This document shows positions 43,130 to 56,652 of a DNA stretch of 64,000 bases, piece after piece (positions within the stretch are counted from its first letter, which is position 1; each line of letters starts with the position of its first letter). The stretch spans positions 6,723,907-6,787,906 of the forward strand of contig NC_087068.1 in NCBI RefSeq assembly GCF_963678635.1, written 5' to 3'. Below the pieces are notes generated by a model that made no database searches, was not told the origin of the DNA, and was given only the letters and a program-made list of their open reading frames with translations. Source of the stretch: Symsagittifera roscoffensis. Lineage: Eukaryota > Xenacoelomorpha > Acoela > Convolutidae. The position numbers and the translations under genes were made by a program.

Positions 43130-43665
43130 ACACTACGATAAAATTAAGCGCAAACTCAGGTTTCTACTCTTTAAAATGCCTGTTTTCAACGTGCTTCTTG
43201 ACAACATTTCCTCAAAAAATTTACCTAGACCAAGAGCAAATCATCAGAGTTTCTATCTATGAAATTATCAATATTTGGTTTCAAAGGCTTGCCAATGTAA
43301 ACTGTGTCTGAAAATGCCAGAAGAGTAAAAAAACTTGGTCATGCGAAGTGAAACATTTTCCACGAGAAAATTAAAATAATTAGTGTGAAAACTGTTCTAA
43401 AATCGGATGTTACTTACTTTTTCACGCGGATTGAATAACTGTGCGGATGAGAAGAAAAATTGGCTTTATAAGACCCGGATTACATTTGTAAATCTTTGAA
43501 ACTATATGTTGATAGTTTCATAGATTGTAGCTCTGATGATATGATTTGCTCTTGTCTTGGTCTAGGTAAAAATTTCGCAGAAATTTGAAGTAAATGTTGT
43601 GAAAAAAGCACATTGAAAACAGGAACTTTAGAAAGTAAAAACCTGAACTTTGTCAACTAGTGTAA
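43130..43665. repeat. Imperfect inverted repeat (foldback), arms about 180 bp
   Basis: Left-arm blocks caggtttctac, cctgttttcaacgtgctt, ttacctagaccaagagcaaa, atctatgaaa and ggtttcaaag recur as reverse complements in the order expected at 43480-43650. For example atgatttgct at 43541 and ttggtctaggtaaa at 43557 are the mirror of 43221-43244. The short frame at 43038-43262 lies in the left arm and is not a gene. Confidence 0.8.
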
Positions 43666-43669
43666 GTTC

Positions 43670-46600
43670 GCACTACCAACAGCTGAATAATTTAAGCCAA
43701 AATTGTCAAGCAAAACGTCGCATAAGATTTCGTAAGATGTCGAAGTGATGAGAGGTAATGTTGTCACTCATTTATCGATGACATGTATGGACGAAAGAAT
43801 ATAGAATTTTAGTTGTAATATGGTGCCAATCTTTACAATCGATCCGCAATAGAGCACACGGATAAAATAAGGATAAAACAATTTCTTGACATTTCAGTGG
43901 GTTTTCTCATTATTCACATTGTCTCCATAGCTTTATTATGTAATCCTTTTTCTCAAAACTCCAATTGGAATTGTTCTACCGTTTTGACAAGGGTTTTGAT
44001 CGTCATTATAAAGCAATCGAATTATAAATTGATAGGGTAAAAAGGCGTTACTTTGTATTCTCAACTTAATCAGAAGGTCCCATCTTCAAACTTCGTTTTA
44101 AAGTCTCACACGCCTTGCTATGTTGTCAAGATTGCGAAGATTTATCAAAAGTATGGCGATATTAGTTTCAAAATTCAGCAAGATTATTATCAAGTTTTAA
44201 GGTTAACTCAAGAAGATGTTCTTAATTCTTGGTGGCTCTTAAGCTTAATGATATTGGTTCTTTTAGTATGATAATGAAACTATAATGGACTGCGAATACC
44301 ACAATAGATTTGACCAATTAATCTCAATGGAAAATAGAATTACTTGATGTACTTTTATTTGTGATGGCATGTGCGAAATTGTGTCACGATTGTCTGTTCT
44401 TTTTCTGTCTTCTGAAAGTTTCCACACACATAAGTGATTTGTGAGTGTTAACAAATAATCCGCCAGACGCCATTTGGCTTCATGTCAAATAACGTCACTT
44501 CACAATATCGACACTTCAAATATTGTCAGTTTGTTCATTCGTTTGTTTCAGTGGAATTTCTTGAATTTAGACTTTTTTAAAGCTATTCTCGGTTATAAAA
44601 TTTTTGTTAAAGTGAAATAATTGAGAGAAATTGAAGAAAAAAGAATCCGAACGATTAATAAGAATGGGTAAGTGTGAAATAATTGTTAAACTGCGTGAAA
44701 CACTGCTGTTTGAGCACTTTTTCACGTTTCAATCAACGAAATCTTTTAAAGTTGAACAAATTAAACAGAAACTTAAGCTAAAAATATTTGATAAAAAAGG
44801 ATTGAAACGAGCAGAGCCCATAGAATTATTCGGAATGCTCCTCCAATTCATATAGGTTCTTCAATTTTTCGATTGAGCGACAACGCAAAAGTCAAAAGTA
44901 CTGAGACATATGCTACAAAATGGGCAAAATCATTATCGCAAAGTGGACAAAATTAACCAATCCTTTTTCATAATGTTCATAACTGATCAAATATAAAATC
45001 ATAACGACGCCACATTCCGTTACATTTGTACTGGTTTGGGTTCCAAAGATTGTCTCTTTTTCCTGCAAAATTTGAACCATATTCCACGTGCGATCGTTGA
45101 TTTGGAATCGAAGGACAAATTATCAAACACAAGGCGAATTGATTTATGTCACAGGACTCCATAACAACAATTATTTTGTCAGATTTTGTGAAAGCAACAT
45201 TTATGTTTGCATTTCGTAGCTACAAAAACCCTTGAGACGTAAAAGTTGTGTCTATGGAATCCAGAAAAAGCAAGCATAATTTCGAGTTATTTATAAGTCC
45301 AAGTTTGGCGTCGTTATGATTTAAGTGTTGGAAAACGGCAGAAATTGGAGAGTCTAATGACAAAGATTTTACCTTTCCAGGAAAAGTATCAATATATTTT
45401 CGATGTGCTGTTTAAAACTTTGTCTCATAAAACCATAGATCCGATTCTGCTGAAAAATGATACAGCGCACAACAAAAGCACAAATTTTTACTTCTCAGCT
45501 CAGAGAGGTGTAAAATTTTCAATTAAATAAACCAGCTCTATAATTTAATGGTTGGACTATCTCAGGGGAAAAGCGTTTTCATTTTCCCCCACAGAATTAT
45601 CAATTTTATGGGGTAAACAGTAATTTTACGAGGTATGTGTATGAGAATCAAACATGTCCCAAATTTGTTTTTTGATCACTCTGCCATTGTTTTACAATTG
45701 GGCCGAACAGGCAATAATTTGTAAAAGGTTGATAGAAAATGAACTCCAATCCAATATACCAATTAAGGGCTCGAACCTCAATTGTTTTTGCGTAAAAGCG
45801 AATTGTTGTTTCTGCGGCAGACTACTTGTTTAGTTCATTCGTAGACTTGCAACTCCATCAAAAGCAGTTTCCGACAATTAATAACTGTGGTTAAATAACT
45901 TTTTTACGATCTGCGTTAGGAGGGAGACTTAAAGATATTGTTTAATGTTTGAATTTTAAGTTAAATCCTTCAAATAACAAGGATTGACTAAACCACGAAT
46001 TAATAAATTCGGACTACCCTTGTTTTCAACTTCACGAATAGGAACCATAAATCAAATATAGGCACTCAATTATACGGTATTTGGAGCGGTCTAGAAATTG
46101 AGAGGCTTTCAAAACTGCTACTATTGCGTACGGGTCCCTTCGACTTCAGAAACAAATCAACATTTGAATTCCGTCATGATAATTCCTAATACTCTACACC
46201 AACTACTAATGAAGTGTAATCAAGTACGTCGAAGAACCCAGCTAGGTCATCTTGTGTTGTGGTCTCTGATTTAAGAGACACGATTTGGATTTCAAAAGAA
46301 ATTTCAAAAAAAGTTGTTCAAGAAAAACATCAGAAAGTTCTAGTTTTTCTAACATAAATTCACCACCCATACATGTCATCGGGGCGCATTGATTGCCGTG
46401 CGTGACTCCACCCTCCTGACTTTATCTATAAACCCCATCAGCTGCCCGCAAAACATATAGGCAAGATGTTTGGGGCATTTTGGTTTGGAACTCAAAAACA
46501 GGACGAAAACAATGAAACATTTACAACGGCCGCTTTCTTAACGCCATTGAAATCAATCAGGTCTTCCAAGTTAGCAAACGCCAACCTTATAAAATGAGAG

Positions 46601-46690
46601 GATAGCTTTGCTATATCACTTTCAACTATTTTTGTAGCTTATTATCCATACGAACTCGTACGTCATCTGTTAAAACATTTCGAAAAAACC
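43670..46690. other. AT-rich intergenic sequence, nothing recognised
   Basis: Short frames exist (for example 44053-44271, 44631-44855) without recognisable domains, plausible splice sites or composition shift. I call no gene here. Confidence 0.5.
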
Positions 46691-46699
46691 ATGTCGAAA

Positions 46700-46860
46700 A
46701 AAACGAATATTTTCAATTTTTAGGGATCTCAAAATCCATTGCCACGATTACTGCAGCTGGAACATTCTTTGCTACTTGCAGAGCAGCTTGTTAAGCTTCT
46801 ATCTTAATAGCATAGGCTGCTTCAATCATCTCATTGGTATGAATTTTTTTATCGCTCGTA
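46700..46860 (-). pseudogene. Coding-like fragment of unknown origin
   Basis: One minus frame reads HTNEMIEAAYAIKIEA, stop, QAALQVAKNVPAAVIVAM then DFEIPK, protein-like in composition. It has a single TAA and no continuation on either side. I do not recognise it. It could be an exon remnant or chance. Confidence 0.25.
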
Positions 46861-47258
46861 TTGTCGCTGCAGATGCCATGTAGTCACCTCATCTCCTGGG
46901 GGATTTATAGCGCGAGCAAATCGCCTCCTTCTTTTATGCCGCGCTAATATGCATGTGGATATGTTTATGTCTGTAATTTCAGCTTAATTAAAGAAACTTA
47001 ATTAAACTTTTTTTAACCGGCTGGGTAATATTTCAGTCCGCAAACTGCTTCTTGCTGTCTTGGGTTTTGAAAATTCATTGCAAATGATTTGAATTGTGAC
47101 GCGTTAGAAAACAATAAGCTTTGTTGAAAGGAGAGTCAGTAGCAAAAGGATAGACAATGTTGGACAAAGTTTATCAAGGTTGATGGCAATTAAGTCTTTG
47201 TCGCTTGTTCCTTTAGATCTTGCCTCTCTTCGATTCTGAATTGGATAGATGAAGTGAC

Positions 47259-48856
<1,598 letters not shown>

Positions 48857-49260
48857 TTTGGTTGATTTGTTGGTTTTTTAGATTTATAAAGTGGGGGCGA
48901 GAAGAGAGCGAGCAACTGAATCTGAAGATACAAAGTACGATTTAATCAAAATATGGCCGCCGAAGAATTAGAGCATAAAAAGAGCAAAACAAAACAGAGC
49001 ACGCCAATTAATCAGCACAACACCAAACAACTGATGGTCTTGTTACCAAGCGATCGTCAAAACACGGCCAAAAGTGAACAATCAAGCCACCATACCATTC
49101 AAAACAGAGCCACTCACTTCAGCAACAAAAAATAATCTGCTCAAAATACTGCACCATAACTGCGACGCAGTAACGTGTATATAATTTACCAACTATTGAC
49201 TATATATACGATGGTTATAGTACTTGAAAACGTAAAAGCTTGGTAAGTTTTGAACAATTT
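48857..49260 (-). promoter_or_regulatory. Upstream region of beta-tubulin
   Basis: The 5' side of the tubulin ATG contains a pyrimidine-rich stretch and two TATA-like words on the minus strand (ctttataaat near 48890; cgtatatata near 49210). Which, if any, is used cannot be told from sequence. There is no clear splice acceptor just before the ATG. Confidence 0.3.
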
Positions 49261-50890
49261 TTGAATTCCACGTGCAAAACTACTACTAAACATACCATGT
49301 AATACCAATATGGTCGGCTAGAAATGCTATAAATGGCCGGCTAGTAATGTTAAGAATGCGAACTGAGTTTTTTAGTATCAATTTTGCATGTTTCCAATGA
49401 TTCAATATTATTATTTTTATATTTCCTTGATTAAAAACTCATCGCCGGCGGCAAAAAATAAATACCGACCACGTCACTGTTAAATAAAATTTTTAAAAAA
49501 GAGCGTTGTCGGCGCGCACTTCAGCAGCAGGTAATCAGCAGGCGGTGAGGTGAGCAGTTAGATCGTTCGCATTGTGGACTCATTTTGGAGTCGAAAGTAA
49601 GATAGGTTCAAAAAGGCCCCTTTTCAGGAAAAAGCTTGTTTTTCTGAGAGGTGAGTGGAGAAGGCTCTTTTCAGGGGGGGGGGGGGTCACAAAGTCTGAT
49701 GAAATCTGAACAAAAACAGAGCCAAGACTAGAATCTTAAACATCAAAATCGTCGCCGCATTTGAAGATCTAATGCATTGAATGCAAACTTTTTACATTTT
49801 CATTTTTTTGTTAAATGGTAGCAATTAAGATTTCCATAAATATTTGATTTTCATCGCAAAAACTTGCTTTCATGTTAATCTAATGCTAAATGCAGTTCGT
49901 TTAATAAAATTTTCTAATTGAAAAGTTCATTTCTAATATTAGATATAAAAACAATGGTAAATGAAACTTTTTTTGGTGGTGTTCCTTGAGCCCATTAACC
50001 CCCTTTAAAGTTTCGGAAGAGGTGAATAACTAAGGCTTCTATGAAGTTGTGGATGTGTTGTAGGATCCAAGAGTACTTTCAAGTGATTAAATATAGTCGC
50101 AATTATGGTCTTTTGTCCCAAATAAATATTGTAAAAACAGGAAGAAAATGGTCGTCTAAAAATGTTATTTATGACCGATTGATCTCAACTACGTGCACCA
50201 AAATGACAGCGTTGATTAAAAAATCAGCGTCGTTGAAAATATTTCAAATATTTAAAGAGTAACTTGACAACAATTGAAAAGAAGCTCAATCACAATTTAC
50301 TTTTTATTTATTTATTATCCTCTTACTATTATCATCAAACAACTATCATCTTACTAGCACAAAAAAAGACAAATTGCCAATTACTCAACTATTAGACTGA
50401 ATTTTATTTCTAGGCCGTTTGTGGCACTTTCAATTCCAAAATAAAATCAATTCCCAAGTTACGGTTTATTGCAGTGTTCACACAACTACCAGTTCCACTT
50501 CAGAATTTTTTAAAAATCAAAAAAGAAAAAAGGAATTTTACCATGTTTACAGTACTTTAACGAACAACATATTTATCTGCAATAAAGAAACAGACAGCTA
50601 AGATGAACAACCATAAGTTCTTTTTACACTATTCCGAGCATAGCCAACAGACCGATGGACACGTGTCAATAAACTCAAGATTATCAAAAACCAACTGATT
50701 CCCCCCCCCCCAAAAGTTTCAAAGAAAAACAAGAATAGCCGGCTGCTGTGCAACTAGCACAAAATTTTCTGACCAGATTCGTAGAGCTTTAAAAAAACTG
50801 TTTTTATCTTCAAATTAGCATCGTTTCTTCTGCGAGGTGTGATTATAGAACTATACAAACGCGAAAAATGTTAGTAAATTAGGCATAAAA
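49260..50890. other. Intergenic AT-rich sequence
   Basis: Contains a G-run at 49674-49686 beside gagaaggctcttttcagg (a possible trace of the foldback family) and a C-run at 50701-50711. The short frames at 50041-50262 and 50419-50601 have no recognisable content. Confidence 0.45.
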
Positions 50891-50891
50891 C

Positions 50892-51327
50892 TGGAACCTG
50901 ATACAAACTACATTTTATGATTGGATAAATTAGATATTTTACCACGGTAAAGTATTTAATATTAACCAATCATGATCCATCTAACTAACAACCCACTTAT
51001 TTGTAAGTGCTGAAATTACTTGTAATTTCAGCACCAGAGATTTGAATTTAACTTAGAAATTAGTTGCCTCTCCAAGAGAACTTCAGTAGCCGCAACAAAC
51101 CAGTATACCCTAGATCTATTGAGCCTAGCAGAGACTAGTTAAACACCCTGAGACTAGAAAGTATAAGAGTAAGATTAGGATCGGTATTAGACTAAGAAAT
51201 TGCACGAATCTATCCGGCCGAAAATAAGATAGCGTGACGAGCAGGCCGAAAATAAGATAGCGTGACGAGCAGACGGTGAACCCTATCCGAAATTACTCTA
51301 TGAGTTAACCACATCGGTCCTAACTCA
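50892..51327 (+). repeat. 5' LTR of Ty3-like element
   Basis: 436 bp, TGGAACCTGAT...AACTCA. It is the same LTR family as 15486-15895, in opposite orientation, with a few percent differences. A 28-bp tandem duplication (ggccgaaaataagatagcgt unit near 51210-51265) explains most of the extra length. The 13-bp-arm hairpin gtgctgaaattac/gtaatttcagcac is at 51007-51034. Confidence 0.9.
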
Positions 51328-51347
51328 TCTGGTGCGACCATAAGTCT
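51328..51347 (+). promoter_or_regulatory. Primer binding site of Ty3-like element
   Basis: TGGTGCGACC at 51330-51339 lies two bases after the LTR end, identical to the env element's site. After these ten bases the two elements diverge. Confidence 0.65.
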
Positions 51348-52576
51348 CGAATAAGACCTTAATAGCTTAGAATTAACCAAAAAATAGATTAGAAATTAGA
51401 CAAAACATTTTTAAAATGTTATACGACAATAATTTAATCGAAATGTCTCTACGACTCAATAGATCAGAGCCGATATTCCGAACGATAACAGAACTACCCG
51501 GAATTGGAAGAAGACCTCGAACAAGAGACGACATACGACAAAGTAGAAACTTACCAAATAGTTTTATGATCGTACGGCAAAAGCCAACACAAACTTTTAT
51601 ATTTAGAATCTTATTAGCAATGAATTTAGATTTTCATTTGCAAACATAAAATTTTGAAGTCAATCTTCATGATCATTTCAGGCGCTAAACAAAATTATTA
51701 ATATGCAATAACGATTGATAAAAAGATCTCAGATCGTTTTCTTAATTTCTGCAGTCTTATATAAAACATGTTTGAAAAATATTTATTGAAAATGAAAATA
51801 AAAATTAGTAGCATGACAATAAATTGTTAGTAATCATAAAATCATCTGTTGTCCCAGCTTTATCACCTAAACATAACAGCAATCATAAGTTCACTAATAT
51901 CATTAAAAAACTAAATCTTTTTCTTAGATAAACTTAAACAATTTTAAACTTAAATTCACTTAATTTTAAAAACAGATCATCAAGGCTTATCCTTGGATCT
52001 TAATTAATTTTCTATTTCACTAAATTTAAAACCTGATCATCAAGGCCTATCCTTGGATCAAAAAGAACAATTTTGTTCTCCCCCACTCACTTAGCAAGTG
52101 TCTAACGACCTCAAACGTCGATTCACTATCCAACCCTTCCAAACGACCCAAGATTAATAGAAATTTTTAAATAAAACTAACCATTCAAATTAAGATAAAC
52201 AGTGAAGAACTTCGGTTATTCATCCTTCACTTGAACCCTCCTCTTACCAGACCCAGGATGAATATTAGACTTAGTAAGTTTAAAATAGTATCTAACGAAC
52301 TACTTGCGTTCTAATTATACCTGAACCTTGTGGACCGATTTACTATTCTCCAACCCTTGAACACAATCACTACCCCTAAGTAAGATTAAGTAAGTTAACA
52401 CCTTAGCTTAGAATAGCCACGAGAAAGTAAAAAATCATTCTTCGGAATCGATATACTTTTCTCTCCAACCCTGAACAAAAAGACCCCAGTTAAGCTAATC
52501 AAAAAATCGTAAGGACTAACAGTCTAAGAAAATAGAAATCACCTAACAACTTTTTGCATCCCTCATCCTAAACCTT
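51340..52576 (+). other. Leader region of Ty3-like element
   Basis: 1.2 kb without a convincing ORF. A 60-bp stretch is repeated: gatcatcaaggcttatcctt at 51975 and gatcatcaaggcctatcctt at 52034, then a related acaacg..ttcactattc theme. Several ccaacccttc/ctccaaccct words recur between 52120 and 52475, so it may be built from degenerate tandem repeats. It could hold the packaging signal. Confidence 0.45.
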
Positions 52577-53042
52577 ATGTCATTCAAAAATCTAGGAAAT
52601 AAACAAACAATCGTTTTACAGAACTGTGAGATAGACAACCACAAATACGATCTGGTAATCACACCTCATACACAAACAGTTGGATACATTAGAACAAAAC
52701 GACTAACGATAAAAAAAAATAATAAACAAACAAAGACAAATCACACGAAAAAGATTTTCAAAAAATAGAAACGCATTTTCAGAATCAGAAGCCAGCATTT
52801 TAGATGAACTCTACAAATTAAAGGAATCAATTGATAAAAATTGTCCCATTCACGATCAATAATATTTTTCCGATTCAGAAACAACTTCAAACTCATCAAA
52901 AAGAGGAAAAAGAAGAATAAAAAAGCAATATAAACACAAACCAGTACACTTGTATAATTGGAATCAACCAATTAGACACATTGATAGTTATATATTAACA
53001 GTCATTAAACGAAAAAATGAGCCACAGCCACACTCAAAGTGA
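52577..53042 (+). pseudogene. Pre-gag ORF 0, broken
   Basis: ATG at 52577 opens a Lys/Asn-rich frame to 52768. The adjacent frame then continues as coding-like (SESEASILDELYKLKESIDK), meets a TAA at 52860-52862, and goes on in the same frame (SDSETTSNSSKRGKRRIKK) to a TGA at about 53040. It overlaps the next ORF's ATG. It is highly basic and acidic by turns, with no domain recognised. Confidence 0.4.
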
Positions 53043-54783
53043 CGATAGCCCAGATGACGAAGAGGTTTACCCCTTCCTCATAGATGCACCCGATAATAGA
53101 GGGCAGCATGATTTTTGCAAGAATTTACTCTTAAATTTGTTTGAACACGGAATCAGCCCATGCAAAACAGAATTCCCAGATGTAAAAATCAAAAGACAAA
53201 TTATTGAACATTATCTGAAAGATATATGTAATTTAACACAACAATACGGAATCTACACCATAGAATTCAGCACACCAAATCCGAATCATCGAAAATATGT
53301 AATTCAAACAGACGATCTTGAATTAGAATTTTCAAAAGTATTCTTAGAATATATTAAAAGCATACAATATCATAATTCACAAAGAGCAAACTCCATATTC
53401 ACTAACGAAGTTTTTGCAATAATATATACCTTTATTTCTATATTAGAAAAAACAGAATTTCAAAGTATCTCACCAATTGAAACATCCAAACATACAAAAG
53501 TACGACAGGAAATCACATTATTTTCAACTTTCCTACATATAATCAGAGAAAATTTCACTTAAGATGTTTCACAACACACAAAACATGACTTACAAAAAAT
53601 TTTGGCATGGTTTATAATAGATTATTTCACACATAATATAGACTTAATTTCACAAGCAAGAAAAAAATTCAGACCTCAAAATCCAAATGATGATACTGCC
53701 ATTACAGAACAATCAGACTACGTTTGGGACCCTGAATGGTCTCATCATGCATTTATAAATATTCCACAATCAATCTCAAGTCAAGCAATAAGTACAATAT
53801 CTTACCAAAGAGATTATGTAAAAGTAGTACCACTAACCATTGATGCAACACCATTAAACTACAATACATTTTTACCCGATACGCGAAATAACAGTTTAAA
53901 TTCGACCGTCATACACAATGAAAACCTTATTGGAACTAGAAATCTTACACAACAAGATATCCAAACACCATCACACTTCATAAATGAAGAAATTGTCCAA
54001 ACAACAACAACTACACAACAAAGTATTTCGCCAATACATCCAAATTTAACAACACCAAAAAATACAAATACTTCATTGGCACAAGTAACCTTACAATCAA
54101 CCGTTAAACCTTCGGTTGCTCCAAAATATTCACAAATGGATTATCAAACATATAGACCTATGACAGTACCATCAAAACCACGAAGAACGTTCACAAGAAA
54201 CACATTTGCAGAACACAATTATAATTATGCACATTCATCAAAAACAAATTATCCCCCACGAAAAACTAATAATAATCATGTAAGTTCTCACTATTGGGAT
54301 AACCCAATAACAACAACCAACTCAGTAAATTTTCGGACTAATTCACATCCTCCACAGGACCATAGTGAAAATTATCCATTCTTTCAACAAAATAAAAATA
54401 AAAAGCAAGCACCTCATCAAACTGATTACTTATCATCTGATGATGATTATTTACAACCAGAAATTTTTGCACCATATACCCAAGAATATCGCAAACAAGG
54501 ATCGCGACGACCTCATACATATAATAGAATTTTTTCTCCAAATCCAACAGATACACGAAATCAACAACCAATCCATATGTCAAATCCAATAAATACACAA
54601 TCTTTTCAACCAATTCAACCACAAAACCCAATGACTATGCACTCGTATCAACCAACTCAAATGCAAATTGAAATACCACTCCCATATTACATTCAGCAAT
54701 ACGAAATAACAAAAAATCAACTTTCAAATTTTTCGCAAATGCCAAATGCCGCAGAGTCACTACAGATGACAATGAATCCATAA
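53017..54783 (+). pseudogene. Pre-gag ORF 1, about 588 codons with one in-frame TAA
   Basis: 181 codons, TAA at 53560-53562, then the same frame open for about 406 codons to the TAA at 54781. The first 180 residues look folded and helical (FCKNLLLNLFEHGISPCKTE, FAIIYTFISILEK). The rest is Thr/Gln/Asn/Pro-rich and disordered. It ends three bases before the gag ATG. An ORF of this size before gag is unusual for Ty3-like elements. It may be an N-terminal gag partner or an accessory protein; I do not recognise it. Confidence 0.65.
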
Positions 54784-54786
54784 CTT

Positions 54787-56652
54787 ATGGGTGGATCATC
54801 AATAACATCAAATAAACCACTAATGGTATTCACAGGAACAGACCCTGAATATTCTGTAGAAGGTTATTTAAATGCAGTAACAGCAAATTTAATTTTAAAT
54901 ATAGGACCTGAACCAAATAATACGCCACTACATCAAAATTGGATACATCGACGCACAGCGTTGATACAAACAACCTTAGATGGCGCAGCTCAAAAATGGT
55001 TTTCATTATTACCTATAGAAATAAAATCAGACTGGAAAAGATTTACACAAGAATTTTCAAAAATGTTTGACTCCGAAAGAAATAAACAACACCAAAGAGT
55101 TTTATGTAATGAAATTCGCAGATTACCAAATGAAACCATTAAACAATTAGCAGTACGTATCGAAACACTAGTTCGAAAAGCATATTCACTAAATACACAT
55201 GACTATAAAAACACAAAAATGACAGAAATTTTAATGATGACCTTAACACCTCAATTAAGGAAAATAGCAATAAAAAAGAGAGCATCTCATCCTTCTTCAA
55301 TTCGAGAGCCAGATTTAGATTTTCGAAAACTAGTAGACAAACTAGAGCAAGCGGAAATCACAATGAAACTTGAAGAAACAGAAAATCTAAAACTACAATA
55401 TGTTAATCGAATTGAAACAAACACGACACATATCAATAACATACAGGAATCAGATACAGACTTAGTTGAAAAAATCACTGAAATACTAAATATTTATGAA
55501 AAACACCCAAATTTTAAAGGCAAACCATCTTTCAAAAAATGGTGTAATTATTGCCGACGATACGGACATAGTATTTCCGAATCTAGACAAAAACAACAAG
55601 ATAACCAAAACAAACCTCAAAAGTATAAAGAACCAAATAAATCATTTTATCAATATATGAAGAAAGATCAGAATCTACCAAACAAAAATGTATACAGTAA
55701 CAACAGTTCAGGAAAACCACTTCCGAACAACAACAATTACACAAGAAATCAATCACCATATAACTCAAGTGTTAGAGGAAGATCACCAGAACGAAGAAAT
55801 ACACAGAATTCTTCACAAAATCATTATAATCGATCAAATAGTCGAAATAACTATTCGAGATCAAATTCAAATGCAACACAATTTGTTTCTAGCTCCAATT
55901 CACAATCAAACCCAAGAAATAAACACTATTCCAATAATCAATCACGAAATTCATCATATAACAGAAATAGAAACTATTCACATAATCGAAATAGAAGTTA
56001 TTCGAACAATCGAAATCAGAATTACCCGAATAATCGATCAAGAAATAATTCATATAACAGATCAAACTATCAAAGATCAAATAATAATTACCAAAACAGA
56101 TCACGGAATAAATCACAAAATCGAAATTCAAGTTATAATAATCAATATAGAAATTATTCCCAATCACCACACAGGAATAATAACCATTATGATAATTCTA
56201 AACATCGATACAGAAGTAGTACACCAAAACATCAAAAACATATTAACCAAGTACAGTCAAATGAAGAAACAACATCAGACCCCCCAGGTATTGATGACAC
56301 AGGAAATAACGAACTACAACTAAATCAAATAAACTGTGGATCATCAGACACAGAAAGTGATACAGAAAATACCATCTCCATAAATATGATAGCAAACGAA
56401 AACGACTACGAACCTATTATATATGAACAATCTTTTACATCACATATATATGAAAATCAATTGGAACTCTTTCACAATTATTACATTGAACCCATCAATA
56501 CTACACAAACTGCACAAGAAATAAACGAAATTAACACGGTAAGTAAACCCATCGAAAATGACAAAACAAAATGTCTAAACACAAATCATATCTATCAAAA
56601 TATACAAAAAGAACAACCCAGAGAAAAATTTGGACAATACCATTTCTCTTAG
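54787..56652 (+). CDS. gag: Gag polyprotein of Ty3-like element
   Basis: 621 intact codons. Residues about 10-200 are a retrotransposon capsid domain (FTGTDPEYSVEGYL, LDGAAQKWFSLLPI, DWKRFTQEFSKMF, LPNETIKQLAVRIETLV). A single zinc knuckle near residue 257 reads CNYCRRYGHSISES, with Ser in place of the last Cys. Residues about 290-480 are an Asn/Arg/Ser/Tyr-rich repeat region (NRNRNYS, NNRSRNNSYNRS) that could bind RNA. An acidic C-terminus follows. It overlaps protease by 82 nt in the -1 frame. Confidence 0.88.
   Translation: MGGSSITSNKPLMVFTGTDPEYSVEGYLNAVTANLILNIGPEPNNTPLHQNWIHRRTALIQTTLDGAAQKWFSLLPIEIKSDWKRFTQEFSKMFDSERNKQHQRVLCNEIRRLPNETIKQLAVRIETLVRKAYSLNTHDYKNTKMTEILMMTLTPQLRKIAIKKRASHPSSIREPDLDFRKLVDKLEQAEITMKLEETENLKLQYVNRIETNTTHINNIQESDTDLVEKITEILNIYEKHPNFKGKPSFKKWCNYCRRYGHSISESRQKQQDNQNKPQKYKEPNKSFYQYMKKDQNLPNKNVYSNNSSGKPLPNNNNYTRNQSPYNSSVRGRSPERRNTQNSSQNHYNRSNSRNNYSRSNSNATQFVSSSNSQSNPRNKHYSNNQSRNSSYNRNRNYSHNRNRSYSNNRNQNYPNNRSRNNSYNRSNYQRSNNNYQNRSRNKSQNRNSSYNNQYRNYSQSPHRNNNHYDNSKHRYRSSTPKHQKHINQVQSNEETTSDPPGIDDTGNNELQLNQINCGSSDTESDTENTISINMIANENDYEPIIYEQSFTSHIYENQLELFHNYYIEPINTTQTAQEINEINTVSKPIENDKTKCLNTNHIYQNIQKEQPREKFGQYHFS

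Noticed and set aside
45765-45800. B-box-like ggttcgagccc on the minus strand
   Set aside because: No A box with the required A at the right spacing and no cloverleaf.
50041-50601. Two short plus-strand frames between tubulin and the LTR element
   Set aside because: No domain, no splice signals, composition as expected for random AT-rich DNA.
53602-54783. Separate 393-codon gene
   Set aside because: The upstream frame is continuous with 53017-53562 apart from one TAA, and it has no ATG start.
55688-56323. 211-codon frame inside gag (and minus frame 55889-56170)
   Set aside because: Shadow of the low-complexity Asn/Arg/Ser repeat region of gag; Ile/His-rich composition follows from the frame shift.
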